The notes: generated by a model from the letters alone, not told the origin. A stretch of DNA of 64,000 nt from Lycium barbarum (GCF_019175385.1 NC_083346.1:434001-498000); one strand, 5' to 3'. Positions 34,603-47,185 are shown, counted from the stretch's first letter. A program made the numbers and translations.

Positions 34603-35456
34603 CCTACATATATTTTTCTAAGTTCTTAACTTCTTATACAATTTTTTTTCCACCTATGCCTTTTCACTTACACATGAAGAACTAGATCATCCTTGCATAA
34701 TATTGTTGAGGAAATCTTTCTATAAGAGCTTTGATTCATTATGGTGCGCTTATAATTACTTTATCAACACTAATTAATAACCTTACTTTACTTTAATTTA
34801 TTGTTTAATATAACAAACCACCACTATGGTGCTCGAGGTTGATCTTCAAAGTTGCAGCTGCTATAAGAAGGTTAAAAAAATTCTCTGTAAAATCTCTCGT
34901 AAGTCTTTTTTCATGAAGGAAAGTACAAGATCAAGAACTCTATTATTATGGAGAGGAATTTTTTTTTTTTTCGTTTTTTGTGATGTAAAATTTTTGGGCT
35001 GGAAAAATTAGAGACCATGTATATGATGAGAAGGCCAATACAGTCACAATCACTGTGGCATGTTGCAATCCTGAGAAAACTCGTGACAAATTGTATAGCA
35101 AAGGATGTGGAGTGATTAAGTGCATTAAAATCAACGAACCAGAAAAAACGTCAGAAAAGCCCAACAAAGATCCTAAGCCTCCACCGGTTGATCCAACACC
35201 ACAACGAAAGGTTGATCCACCACCACAACCACCACTGTCAACACCACAGCCCGTAATGGTAGTGCCAGGATATTGGTTTTGTTGTGGGCAATGCTATGGA
35301 AGGTGTCTATGTTATCATTCGTATGGCTGCGGAAGGGGCTATCGTGTGAGCAGATGTGATTGGTACTTCATTGAAGAAAATACCACAGTATGCTCAATTA
35401 TGTAAGGTGGCCCAATGGCAGCTTTATTATTATGGATCATTATCTAGGTTTATCAA
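34603..35456 (+). repeat. Segmental duplication, copy 2
   Basis: Matches 31960-32775 in the same orientation. Differences include the GG-to-AA-type changes at splice acceptors noted under the pseudogene. Confidence 0.9.
34816..35405 (+). pseudogene. Pi21-like/HIPP protein, copy 2, with broken splice acceptors
   Basis: Exon 2 equivalent 34816-34898 (MVLEVDLQSCSCYKKVKKIL) and exon 3 equivalent 35005-35405 (DEKANTVTITVACCNPEKT). A proline-rich linker follows (DPKPPPVDPTPQRK), then a Cys/Gly/Tyr-rich region, and the protein ends CSIM, a CaaX prenylation box typical of HIPP proteins. The acceptor before exon 2 reads aacaaa where copy 1 has aacaga, and that before exon 3 reads ggaaaa where copy 1 has agagaaa. 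Both have lost AG. Exon 1 is absent. The donor gtaagtc is kept. It was once a full gene; correct splicing now looks impossible unless other acceptors are used. Confidence 0.65.
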
Positions 35457-35618
35457 TGCATCTTTGCATTCTCTAATTGTTGTTTCTTTACATTTATAAA
35501 ATGTATTACTTTATATTTTCATTTCAGAATTAAAATTTTTGGTGATTTAGGATATAACATATATCTTTATAATTTTGATTTCTTTGTAATAATTATTTAT
35601 ATTTTACTATAATTATTA
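35406..35618. repeat. HIPP 3' flank matching 1578-1712
   Basis: 35470-35618 aligns with 1578-1712 (ttgtttctttacattta, ggtgatttaggatataac). The last 65 bases also match 46505-46570. Confidence 0.75.
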
Positions 35619-35691
35619 GCTTTTATTAATACATGCGTTTCATTATTCTATTGCAGTCACTAGCTGTTATTATTTTTGTTACTTATCCTTA

Positions 35692-35694
35692 TCC

Positions 35695-35764
<70 letters not shown>

Positions 35765-35852
35765 GATTATTATTATTATTATTATTACTATTATTATTAT
35801 TATTATTATTATTTATTACTATTATTATTATTATTATTATTATTACCAGTAT
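35692..35852. repeat. (TTA)n microsatellite
   Basis: About 160 bp of nearly uninterrupted TTA/ATT triplets with a few substitutions. Confidence 0.97.
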
Positions 35853-38795
35853 TATCATAATTTGCATTATAATCATTTCAGCATTTTTACCACCTTAGGC
35901 ATACACATTGCATTTATTTTGCGTAGTTAAATAATAGCGTTTATTTATTGATATTATCGCACGACTATTACGACGTCATATAATTTTATTTTTATCCGAG
36001 CCCTAATAAATACATACATTTATATTAAATAATATTGTGATACACGTTAATATATAATTAATTAAAATAGATCTTTCATTTAAATTTAGAAGCCCAATTT
36101 ATTTCTTTCATTCAGCCCATATTTTTAATTCATCAACTCAAATCTGAACCCAATCAACTCATACTATTTTCAGACCAGTTCATAAAATCGGCCCATATTT
36201 TAATTCACCCAGCCTACAGTTTAAATCGACCAGCCCACTACCCCTTTTGGTCCGACCCAGTACATTAATCGTTTTAACCTGACTCGACCGGCCCATCTCA
36301 CGCTTTATTCCCATCAACCAAAAGAACCCTAGCCGCTCTTTATCTTTCCCTTCCTCTCTCCTCCTCTCTCTCTCTCTCTCGCCTCTTCAACAAAATTAGT
36401 AAATCCACAAAGGCCCTTTGATGAATATAGGCCATGCATGGCCGTTTAAGGTTAGAAATTAATTAGCCCGTCCTTGCCCTTCAGAATTTTTGTCGTTTGA
36501 AGGGTTTGTATTTGTTTCTTCCCCTCCCCTCTGCTTTCGATTTGAGGCGACCTTAGTGGGCTTTGGCCATTTGTGAGTTGAAATCCGTCTTTATCGGTTC
36601 CCTATTGATTTTTCGAGTACAAATTTTAATGGAGCTTTGTCCCCTTATTCTTTTGTTTCTGATCGGTGTCATAACAAGCTCAGTAACATTCTGATTTGAA
36701 AAGATTTTCGACTAAAGAATCCCGCCCAATTTTTAGTTTTCAAACCCTAGAAAAATCCTAGTTGATCCCTATAAATAATCATTTCGATAGTCCCTAAAGA
36801 GAGAAGTTCTAGTCGCGTGGAAAATTCCCTAAAAATTAGAGGTTTTTTTAGCCGCCTTGAATTATCTGAAAATATAAAGTCTTCAGCCGCCCAAAAAAAT
36901 CCTTAAGAAAAATAGCGATTTTTTTTAGCAGTCACATTTTTTGATATCAATTCAAAGATACTCAGTCATTTTTGTTTTTGTTTTCCTTTGGAATTATTCT
37001 GAGTCCGAGTGTATGCAAATTCGATTTCGTGGTGTTCGAGCGTAGATCGAAGACTTAAAATCAGTTCGCTGCACTCGAAACAGGTGAACAACTCTTCCTT
37101 ATTTAGTTGAATTCAGTTTTAGCAGTTTAATACGTGTTTATGTGTTTATATGCTAAGTTTGGTTTATGTTTAGTTAGATATGCTTCTGTGTTAGTTGATC
37201 CAGTTTATACAGTTAAGCCATGCTTCTTGTATGGTACTTTTAGTTAGTCGGTTTAGTCTTTACATTAATCCAAGCTTAATCTGTCTTAGTATGTCTCATG
37301 TATTAACTTACAGTAGTCTTTTAACCAATGTATGCTCTTATGTGGTTACATGGTATTTGGATTGGTTAGTCAAACTATAGCCTTATGTGTTCTAAAATCT
37401 ACTGCTCAAATTCCCCAAGTTTCTGCATTCTTTTCATTGTTCCTTAGTTGTTCTGGTAGTTTAGTCTACTGCTTTGGTATGTTGTTGTTTAAATTAAGTA
37501 GCTCAGCATGTCTATATGTGTTAAATTGATCCAGTTTGTTTAAGTATGTTAGTTACATCTTTGCTTAGTTTAGTTCTATCTAAAAATAGAATTATGTGTG
37601 TTAGTTTGGTTGGTTACTAAGCATGATTAATAGAGGGATAGTGCTCTTTTTTAATAGATCATCCTGCATAATGTGTCCAATTAGATTTATTAATTCCTAT
37701 ATACGGCCTTGGGTTATTTGTGTTAGTTAATCATGCCTTATTTTAGTTTAACCAACCTTAGTTCAGCATAACTTTGTATTGATCTAACCTGTGGAGTCTA
37801 TTGCTATGTGATTGACTGCTGGAAGTAGTATGAGTCATAGGATATGTCATAAAAAAGGATTGAAAGCATCATGAGTACAATCTTAGCATCTTTAGACTTG
37901 TGTAAAAAACCTGCTAAATCTGGCAAAGTGTTTGCGATCCCTTGTTTGCTAAAACATGATATGCATAATATACGATTACCACTTGGATCTGTTCACCCCT
38001 TTAACTGAGAGTATCTCATGAAAAAAATGCATCCTCGCATGGTACATATTTATCTCTGCTCACGCGCATTAAATTGAGAATAACTATAAGTTATGGACCT
38101 AAGTATAGTCTAAAATGGATGAAAATCCAGTCCCAAAATATTGTGTTTTGCATTAGTGAGTATATTGCTAGAATCTGCCTACATGTTTTGTTTACAGGGA
38201 TTTATTTTTCTTAAAATAATGCTGCAGTACTTGTTTAATTAGGGTTGTGTATACTATGTATATCTGGACTAGCTTGGTATATCGTCCCTCTGTCCTAAAC
38301 TGTTGGGTGTATGGTTTTTCTTTCCTGCATATGTTATTATGATAATTAACTCGAAATTCTGAAATGTGCATGATTTTAAATACGCTTCCTTAAAGTTTTC
38401 TTTTGCTTAACCGATTGTGCGTGGTATTGAGTAAAGGTCTTTACCTATACAAGTTATATTCAGTCGCATATGTTCTCAAGTATATGAGTTGGTATATCTG
38501 TGTATATATGGCGTATTATTCCTTACTTGGCTGATTGATTGTATGGTTGCTTGCTCGCCTGCTGTCTGTTGGGTTGCTGTCTATTTGATTGTTACATGCT
38601 CTCACATTGCAAGTATACCATGTTTGATTATGTATATGTATATGTATATGATTGGTATACCTTAGTTGATACATTTATGGGGAGATTAGTGAGTCATTAT
38701 GGATTAAGCTTGAACCCTCCCCAGTGTTAGCCATGCCTGGGATTCATGAAATCCCTTGGAACTTGTGCAGCATCGGGAAGACGGGGGAAAAAGCT
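35853..38795. other. Probable LTR-type sequence, left part
   Basis: Non-coding, with repeated agcccat/gcccaatt phrases at 36090-36300, a CT-rich tract at 36340-36385, and long T-rich sequence. Together with 44903-46504 it resembles a very long plant LTR (Tat/Ogre style). The right part contains taggtagcgactcc, like the sequence near Ogre LTR ends. No target duplication or coding region was found. It is split by the element at 38796-44897. Confidence 0.3.
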
Positions 38796-40119
38796 TGATA
38801 ACGTCCAAATACACTCCTCAAAGAGAAAGTGTACATGGTCGTATGCAATATATTTACCCAACTATGAGTCGGGGTCGACACCACAGGGAACAATATGCTA
38901 GGCGATTAAGAAAGTAAGGAACTTTCACCAACTAAGCTAAAGCCAAACGATAGATAATATTTTGGGTTTTTGAGAAAGATTATAACTAATGCGGAAATGT
39001 AAACTAACCTAGAAAGCGAGTAAAATGACCAATGGCCACAAGCATGGATAATATGAGATTACACTCAAGTAACGATCCAACGTATTTTACGATTTTACAA
39101 CTAAGAGCGGATTTTTGTTGATGGATAATGATATCTAAAATCTCACTGAAAGTCTTCCAATCAAATCAATGAATTTCACTCTAAGCTTTTCCAAGCCTTA
39201 GAGTGTGATATTAGGCACAATCAATTTAACCTCAAGTAACTATCCTCTTCCGAGCTCAAGTTATTAGATGAGTTTAATGACCCAAATTCTTGTTAATTAA
39301 TCTTTCCCAACCTAGATTTCCTCTTCCGAGCTCAATCTAAGTAAATGGGTGAGTCCTAGGGTTAGCTAATCCCTTTTGAAACATTCAAGAACGAAATTAA
39401 TTAAATCAACAAAGACCCACTTCAATAGCAATAAGAATCATTCAATACATAAGCATAACAAGAGTTTCAAACCAAACTTTAATCAAGAATACTTTCATAA
39501 ACGAGATTCAAGTTATGGAATAGAAAGCTACACACTTAGATATACAATACAAAGCAAGGAATTGAAGAAATGAATTAAACGTTTAAGAAATACTCAACCA
39601 AATCTTCAAATCTTCAACCCCAAAGTGTGGTGTAAAAACTAGTCTCCAAACTTGATGAAAAACTGCCAAAGATAAATATTACAAATCCTAAAAGAGTATT
39701 TATATCATTACAAAAAACGGGAACAAAATCTGGACCAAAATACCCTCTTGCACAACATGCTGCACAACATGCTATTCGCATGTTCAACATGCTAATCGCA
39801 TGTCGTGCCAAAACCGTAGCATGTGGTGACAATTTCTCTGTCACCACATGCTGCTCGCATGTTGCACATGCTGCACCATATGCTACTCGCATATGGTGCC
39901 ATTTTCACTGAAAGCAGATGCTGCACCACATGTTGTTAGCATGTGGTGCCAGAAACGTTGATTTGTTCTATTTTTGCTCTATTTTGGTCCGTTATGCTCT
40001 CCGGGCATCTTTTCCTACAAAACAACATAAAAACACAAAAAGTAACAACAAAAGTGCTTAAAGAGTCACAAAAACTTAAGGAATTAGCATCGAATATCGC
40101 GTAATTTCACGACTCATCA
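38796..40119 (-). repeat. LTR element 2, 3' LTR
   Basis: 1324 bp, near-identical to 43520-44897 but shorter by about 54 bp, mostly in the catgc-repeat region. Preceded by aagct. Confidence 0.95.
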
Positions 40120-42038
40120 ACACCCCCAACTTAAAGTCTTTGCTTGTCCTCAAGCAAATCAAAACAAAAATCTCAATGAGAAATCACTTTAAGCACATAA
40201 ACATGACTTTGGTTGGTACCAACAATTAGGCTACAAGCATGTGAAGCTTCAACCAAATAACTCCCTCATTTCAAAATACAATTTTGAAGAATGCAATAGA
40301 GATTTAAAACTATCAAGCAACAACACTCAAGTCTCAATAAATGACTCAAAATCACTAGTTTACTAGATATGCTCAATTGACTCAACTTGGAATTTTTGAA
40401 CATCACCACTATATCGTAATCCATATGTCCTCACAAGAAAGAAAGTCCCAAAATCACTATATTCAAAACAACGACACAAGGGACAAATACACAAAAGTCC
40501 TCACACTCAACAATGAAATTCTAGTGCTAACAAATATCACACCATAAGCTTGCCCTTATTTTCGTTTATCACTAACTCAAGAACATTCGGTTGGAGATCA
40601 CATAGGCACTTTTTAAGCTTGTAATGTAGGCTTAGGGAAGGGTAGGATAAGTATTTGGGATACAAGTGACCACGCCCTCCATGAACACTACACATACTTT
40701 ATGTCCACTTTCCTCTTCATTTCAAAATATCACACCTTCCTTTGCATACCAGTTTCCCCAATTATTCACACTTTTTTTTTTGCACAAAAAGGTTGCAACC
40801 TTTTTGTATTTTTCAAATTTTCTTCCTTTCTTTTGACTTTTCCACAACACCAACCTTCATGACTCTCAACCAATACTAACACCCCCAACTTAGGCTTTTG
40901 GCCACAAATTCACAATTTCATGTTCAAGGAGGGAAAGGTTCAAAAGAGAGACTTTTCATCAAAAAGGGTAAAGGCTTGTAATGTGGCAATAAAAGAAAAG
41001 GTCGTAGGCTCAAATGGGGTTACTAGTGATATTATTTATGCAATGGTAGGCTAGAAAGGCTAAAGAGGCTTTGAATTTCAAAAATCACAAAGATAGCTCA
41101 AGGTCATCTCTCCAACCAACATAATCAAAATTAACATTGAACGACTAACCGGGCAAGTTCTAGATGATAAAAGTAAACACAAGAATTATTCAACAAACAC
41201 TCACACACATGGCATATGAACTAGTCAAGATGGATCAATTTCACTTCCCAAGCAAGAAAAACTAGTGCAATATCTCATAATCCAAAGTAAACGCACTAGT
41301 AGGTAAAGAGTCACCAAATGAGCCACAAAGTTGTCACAAAGATCATTCTTTCCTATGCACCTTGCTTTTTAACATTCACAAAACAATTTGGAGGGGTATT
41401 CGCATTTCAATTTCACATGCAAGAGACTAACTCTATTAGTACCAAACAAGCCAAGAGTTTTTATATTTTTCCTCAAAGAAAATATAATAATAAGAATGAC
41501 TAATCCACAACATGTCAAAAGAACAAAATTTTCAAAAAAAATTGAGCAAGTTTCAAAATATAATGCGCTACCACGTGCCAACCCCAACTATAAACATTGC
41601 AGTGTCCTCGCTTCACATAATCAAAACAAAACATAAAAATAGAAAAGAAAATGTTTTTTTTTACTCGGTGTCACCACATGCGACGCGACATGCGATTCGC
41701 ATGTATGACATGTGAGTCGCATGCAATGTCACCCGTAATTTTTTTTTTACTCTCTGTCACCACATGCGACGCGACTTGTGATTCGCATGTATGACATGCG
41801 AATCACATGTTATGACACCAGAAAATATTTTTTTACAGCTTTTATTGGTTTTGGGGGCTGTCCGGGTATCCGATATTCTTAAAACTACTCCAAAACTTCT
41901 GAAACTTTGCAGATTAGTCAAAAACCATAAACTAAACTATTCTAAAAAATAAAATTTCAAAAATGATTTAAAATTTTTAAAACAATAGGTTGCCTCCCAC
42001 CAAGCGCTTAAGTTAATGTCGCGGCACGACTGTTATCT
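40120..42038. other. Non-coding interior of LTR element 2
   Basis: From the polypurine tract (40120-40135 on the plus strand) to the ORF stop. No coding frame. 41671-41818 repeats the catgcga/tcgcatg motif that also fills part of the LTRs. A second phrase, caacacccccaactta, recurs at 40119 and 40877. Confidence 0.7.
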
Positions 42039-43361
42039 TTACCACTTTTCCTTCCATTTGGAAGATATGAATTTGCGCCCCAACTTTGAATCAAGATCAT
42101 GATGACACTCATGGGGCGGTGGTAGAAATTCAAAGAGGCCAATTCTCGGGTATCGCATTTTGCACTTCTTGGCCCGTAAGTGAGGCATGCCATTTTGTCT
42201 TCTTGGCATAGCAAACTTCAAAATGAAAACGCTTTCTTCTTCATATCCAAAATTCTCCATTGGCTCGGTTAGTTCAACTTCCATATCATCAACCAAGCAC
42301 AATGTTGAAAAATGGTTGGAATGTGGACTAAGGCGCTCCATTTTCAAATTCGCTCCATTTTTGACATCCTCACCCTCAAATGAACTAGAGTCTTCAAAAA
42401 CCATTTCATGAACTTTTTTATGCAACTCTAGTACCATTTCTTCAATCTCGGCATCTTGTATTATTTTTGGATTGGTCGGTTGGCAATTCATCATTAGCTC
42501 TTGAAAATCAATGTTGACCACTTTTTCATTGGAAACTAATTTAAAACTACTATCCATGCCCCTTTGATATTGAGCATCACATGCCTCAATCTTTGCATTC
42601 AATTCGGCTTCCAATTTTTGGATAGTAATTTCAAGTAGCTCCACTTCTTGACTTTGCTCAACATGTATTTTTAGAAATTCTTCAATCATCCATGAAATGC
42701 CTTCACGGTGATTTCCATAGGCTTCAAGTTGTTGAGCTTGATTCATTAGCCAATCTTGGCTCAAAATTTCCATTTTGTCAAGGCTTTCTTCAAGTTGAGG
42801 GTCATTCAAAGCTTGTACAAATCCACCCTTGGAGACATTCATGTTTTGGCCCCTTTCTTGTCTACTTTCAACACCCTCAAGTTGTTGAGCATTATGAGTA
42901 TGAACCAATGATTTCATTTGATCCTCCAAGGTGTGAATAGCTTTGTCATTGCAATTAATTGCTTGCCTCAAGTCATCAAGTGATTGCCTCAAGTCCTTAA
43001 CCGCTAAGTCCTGTTTTTCAACTTTTTCAAGGATGGTCTCCAACATGAGCATTATCCTCTCATTTTGAGCATTTGAGGCTTCTTCCATTTCCATATCCCT
43101 ACTATCATCAAAATCAAAACTAGAATAGTCATAGTGGCGGTTTGGGGAAGGGAAGGACAAATAAGCACAATTATCCCAATGACCATTTTGACCACCACAC
43201 CTATCACAAATACTCCACTCATAGGTTTGGGATTGTGCGCACAATCCGCCCCCCGGAGAATTCAAACAATTTTGGCATGAGTGTGGTCCTCCAAAATAAA
43301 GACAAGGGTCATCAAAGTACGCATAACTACCATCCGACCAATTTTCATTATATGATGCCAT
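42039..43361 (-). CDS. Gag-like zinc-knuckle/coiled-coil protein of LTR element 2
   Basis: Intact 440-codon ORF starting about 160 bp downstream of the 5' LTR. The N-terminus is rich in Tyr, Asp and Ser (MASYNENWSDGSYAYFDDP). Two Cys clusters follow, CQNCLNSPGGGLC and CDRCGGQNGHWDNC. The second has a knuckle-like C-x2-C-x5-H-x3-C spacing (about residues 54-67). Residues about 95-330 are acidic with heptad patterns (LEKVEKQDLAVKDLRQSLDD), predicting a long coiled coil. The C-terminus is basic with FEFLPPPHECHHDLDSKLGR. It probably binds element RNA like Gag. A decayed homologue lies at 56394-57048. I know of no defined function. Confidence 0.75.
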   Translation of the reverse strand: MASYNENWSDGSYAYFDDPCLYFGGPHSCQNCLNSPGGGLCAQSQTYEWSICDRCGGQNGHWDNCAYLSFPSPNRHYDYSSFDFDDSRDMEMEEASNAQNERIMLMLETILEKVEKQDLAVKDLRQSLDDLRQAINCNDKAIHTLEDQMKSLVHTHNAQQLEGVESRQERGQNMNVSKGGFVQALNDPQLEESLDKMEILSQDWLMNQAQQLEAYGNHREGISWMIEEFLKIHVEQSQEVELLEITIQKLEAELNAKIEACDAQYQRGMDSSFKLVSNEKVVNIDFQELMMNCQPTNPKIIQDAEIEEMVLELHKKVHEMVFEDSSSFEGEDVKNGANLKMERLSPHSNHFSTLCLVDDMEVELTEPMENFGYEEESVFILKFAMPRRQNGMPHLRAKKCKMRYPRIGLFEFLPPPHECHHDLDSKLGRKFISSKWKEKW

Positions 43362-43497
43362 TGTTTTTTTTTATTTACTTTAGCAAAAACTGGGCAGTTT
43401 TGCAAAAACTGGTCAGTTTTTTTTTAAATAAAGCAAAGAAGTTTGAACCAAAGCAAGTTATCTTAAATCCCAAACTAACCCAAATACGCCAAATTGT

Positions 43498-43515
43498 TCC
43501 CCGGCAACGGCGCCA
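43498..43515 (-). other. Primer-binding site, tRNA-Asp type
   Basis: tggcgccgttgccgggga on the minus strand, four bases from the 5' LTR edge. Matches the 3' end expected for plant tRNA-Asp. Confidence 0.88.
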
Positions 43516-43519
43516 TTTT

Positions 43520-44897
43520 TTATAACGTCCAAATACACTTCTCAAAGAGAAAGTGTACACGGTCGTATGCAATATATTTACCCAACTATGAGTCGAGGTC
43601 GATCCCACAGGGAACAATATGCTAGGCGATTAAGAAAGTAAGGAACTTTCACCAACTAAGCTAAAGCCAAACGATAGATAATATTTTGGGTTTTTGAGAA
43701 AGATTATAACTAATGCGGAAATGTAAACTAACCTAGAAAGTGAGTAAAATGATCAATGGCCACAAGCATGGATAATAGGAGATTACACTCAAGTAACGAT
43801 CCAACGTATTTTACGATTTTACAACTAAGAGCGGATTTGTGTTGATAGATAATGATATCAGAAATCTCATTGAAAGTCTTCCAACTAAATCAATGAATTT
43901 CACTCTAAGCTTTTCCAAGCCTTAGAGTGTGATATTAGGCACAATCAATTTAACCTCAAGTAACTATCCTCTTCCGAGCTCAAGTTATTAGATGAGTTTA
44001 ATGACCCAAATTCTTGTTAATTAATCTTTCCCAACCTAGATTTCCTCTTCCAAGCTCAATCTAAGTAAATGGCTGAGTCCTAGGGTTAGCTAATCCCTTT
44101 GGAAACATTCAAGAACGAGATTAATTAAATCAACAAAGACCCACTTCAATAGCAATAAGAATCATTCAATACATAAGCATAACAAGAGCTTCAAACCAAA
44201 CTTTAATCAAGAATACTTTCATAAACGAGATTCAAGTTATGGAATAGAAAGCTACACACTTAGATATACAATACAAAGCAAGGAATTGAAGAAATGAATT
44301 AAAGGTTAAAGAAATACTCAACCAAATCTTCAAATCTTCAACCCCAAAGTGTGGTGTAAAAACTAGTCTCCAAACTTGATGAAAAACTACCAAAGATAAA
44401 TATTACAAATCCTAAAAGAGTATTTATATCATTACAAAAAACGGGAACAAAATCTGGACCAAAATACCCTCTTGCACAACATGCTGCACAACATGCTATT
44501 CGCATGTTCAACATGCTAATCGCATGTTGTGCCAAAACCGTAGCATGTGGTGACAATTTCTCTGTCACCATATGCTGCACCACATGCTGCTCGCATGTTG
44601 CACATGCTGCACCATATGCTACTTGCATATGGTGCCATTTTCACTGAAAGCAGATGCTGCACCACATGCTGCTAGCATGTTCAACATGCTGCACCACATG
44701 CTGTTAGCATGTGGTGCCAAAAACGTTGATTTGTTCTATTTTTGCTCTATTTTGGTCTGTTTTGCTCTGTTATGCTCTCCGGGCATCTTTTCCTACAAAA
44801 CAACATAAAAACACAAAACGTAACAACAAAAGTACTTAAAGAGTCACAAAAACTTAAGGAATTAGCATCGAATATCGCGTAATTTCACGATTCATCA
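43520..44897 (-). repeat. LTR element 2, 5' LTR
   Basis: 1378 bp. Its inner end reads ttataacg on the plus strand, where the other copies have tgataacg (one substitution). Followed by aagct. Confidence 0.94.
44421..44430 (-). promoter_or_regulatory. Likely TATA box of LTR element 2
   Basis: gatataaata on the minus strand, conserved at 39697-39706 in the other LTR. It lies downstream of the catgc-repeat region. Confidence 0.4.
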
Positions 44898-44902
44898 AAG
44901 CT

Positions 44903-46504
44903 TTCTAATATTAACCCTCTAAGTATCCTTATGAATGTGTATACATGAGGTGTACTTAAATATACACAATATATACATAATCTACTGACCTGTTTTGAGT
45001 TAACATTTTATAAGTTTAAACCTTATTTATTGAATATATACTAACCCTTTCCTTTCATTTTTATTCATGACCATCGCATACGAGTCCGAGAGACTCGTCT
45101 TCTTCCGCATTTGATGTTGGGCTAAAAGCCCAACGTGAACTCTTCTCCCTCAAGTCAACCCATTCGCAACAATCTATATCCATAAAAAAAATTGGGCCAA
45201 AGCCCCACAGCAGCACTGATCGCAGCAGTCTAAGAACTGGGTTGAACTCATTCTCAACAGCAGCACCGATCGCAGTGGTCTTAAAAATGGGCTGAGCCCA
45301 TTTAATTTTATTTACGCCTCTACTTGTTTTTGTGCATTTAATTTTTATTATTCGACTAACCCTTTACTTTTTTTTTTCTTAACTTAGATGAATTCTAGTA
45401 AAATTAGTGGGTTAGTTTTAGTATAATAGGTAGTTAATTTAAAGGGGAAACTAATAGTTAATTCCATAGGATTCATTTTCATATTAACATCATTTACATT
45501 ATCTATAATATTTATCTTAAATTATTTACGTTATCTACAATATTTATCTTAAAATTATTTACGTTTTTTATAATATTTATCTTTACTAGGGTCATTGATT
45601 TTCAATAACGAGAACACGTGCTTTGAATTAGAGAATTACTTTTGTTTCTTTATCATCTTATAGATCTGGAATACCGTGGATATGCAAAAAAAATATATAT
45701 GAATTTAAGTATTGCAAGTTTGATTTAATCACGCATCTTTGATTAATCATAGATAATGAAAGATAATAAAAGGAGAAAGAAAACTCACATCTTGTCTATT
45801 TTCCTAAACTGCAAAAAAATCAATTATTACCTCACCTTTGAGAGTTATTTCAAACACTCATAAAACATTGCACAAACCCACATTCTCTTTCACACATATG
45901 CAAATTATTATATCATCTATAAGTCTCATTTAAATAGCATTGTTGTATTTTCATGTAAAGTCTTAGCAATATTTATAAATCTTATGTTAGATAGCATTTA
46001 AAGTCTCTTCTCATACAAATTATTATTTTCTACAAGTCTTTATTTTAAATATCATTATTATATTTTCATTTAAAACCTTAACAACATTTATAAGTCTTAT
46101 TTAAAATAGCATTTAAAGTCTTATTTTATGCAAATTATTATATTTTCTGTAAGTCTTATTTTAAATAACATTATTTTCCTTTAAAACCTTAGCAACATTT
46201 ACAAGTTATTTTCTTAAAATTTAAGCACTATATTTAGCCTTAATTAATTAATATAAATTTGACTGGATAACCGTAGTTAACGGATTCTAAGGGATGCCTA
46301 ACCCCTTCCTTTTAGAATAATCAAAATCCTTACCTAGAATCATAAGTTAAGCAGACCATTAACGGAGGTTTAGTTAGATTTTCCTTTGTTAACAAATTAG
46401 GTGTCCTAATTCACCATTAAATTAATTAGGTAGCGACTCCTTAAAACAAAACGAAATAGGAATCACCAATATGTTGTCCTCTACTTTAACCCATTTAAAT
46501 GGGG
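44903..46504. other. Probable LTR-type sequence, right part
   Basis: Continues 38795 after removal of LTR element 2. Contains repeated phrases at 45470-45590 (atttacgttatctacaatatttatctt) and 45950-46200 (aagtcttattttaaatagcat), and ends with taggtagcgactcc and aaatgggg. No coding region. Confidence 0.3.
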
Positions 46505-47185
46505 TATAACATATATCTTTCTAATTTTGATTTCTCTGTAACAATTCTTTTTATCTATAATTATTAATATAAAAAAATCTAATATATTTTTTTAATTAAT
46601 TTAATAAAAATATTTTATTAGTTTTACTTTTAAAAATTCCAGTATATACAACAGTGACTCTTATGTTTAGATATGAACAGTTAGTTAATTGAGATGGATA
46701 TTAAAGAATTTGAAAGAAAAAATTTAGAATCAAATTATTAATTTTCCTTCATGTTCTTAATAATTTTCTTTTTCGCATCGATGACCAACTTTCGTTGTCA
46801 TGACAATGAAAAAAAAGTCCGACTCTTTCGATCTCAAAGACTTAATTCCATCATATGTTTTTAATTTTTAAACTCCATTTTCTAATTATAACAAAAGTGA
46901 TGATACACGAAATACATTTTGTATATGTTGCTATATGTAATAACAATTAGAATATTTTTAAAAGTTATTTTCAAAATACAAACATTATCGACTGGTTAAT
47001 TAAAGTGAATAAACATGTTCGGCCCGTGTATATTGCTAGTATACCACATATGTGACATATGATTCTTTTGATTACGAGATGGGAGAGTGATTGTCCTTTT
47101 CTCTTGTTGTTTTGCTTTGTAAAATAAAATTACTATTTAATTACTTTTAGACTAATAAAGATATAAAAAATTAAATAATCTAACT
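46505..47185. repeat. Dispersed segment, copy 2
   Basis: Direct match to 1654-2352 at high similarity. It joins directly to the repeat family at 47190. Confidence 0.85.

Larger units (their letters stand above)
38796..44897 (-). mobile_element. Non-autonomous LTR retrotransposon (LARD-like) with a Gag-like ORF
   Basis: The element lies on the minus strand. LTRs 38796-40119 (3') and 43520-44897 (5') are near-identical, with TGATGAGTCG...GTTATCA ends, and flanked by a perfect 5-bp duplication aagct (38791-38795, 44898-44902). The primer site 43498-43515 is complementary to tRNA-Asp type. The polypurine tract aagttgggggtgt abuts the 3' LTR, preceded by the ttgcttgaggacaagcaa phrase common in plant Ty3 relatives. 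The 3.4-kb interior has a single intact 440-codon ORF and no protease, RT or integrase. Mobility must depend on another element. Confidence 0.93.

Noticed and set aside
35633..35930. Poly-Tyr, poly-Ile and poly-Asn frames
   Set aside because: They are translations of the TTA microsatellite.
39614..39892. Minus-strand Cys/His-rich ORFs in the LTRs (also 44338-44628, 58102-58332)
   Set aside because: They arise from the catgc repeat block. The frame is not kept in all copies.
35660..46514. A single LTR with TGTTAT...ATAACA ends
   Set aside because: The right-hand ataaca belongs to the flanking segment that also occurs at 1663, and no 5-bp duplication matches.
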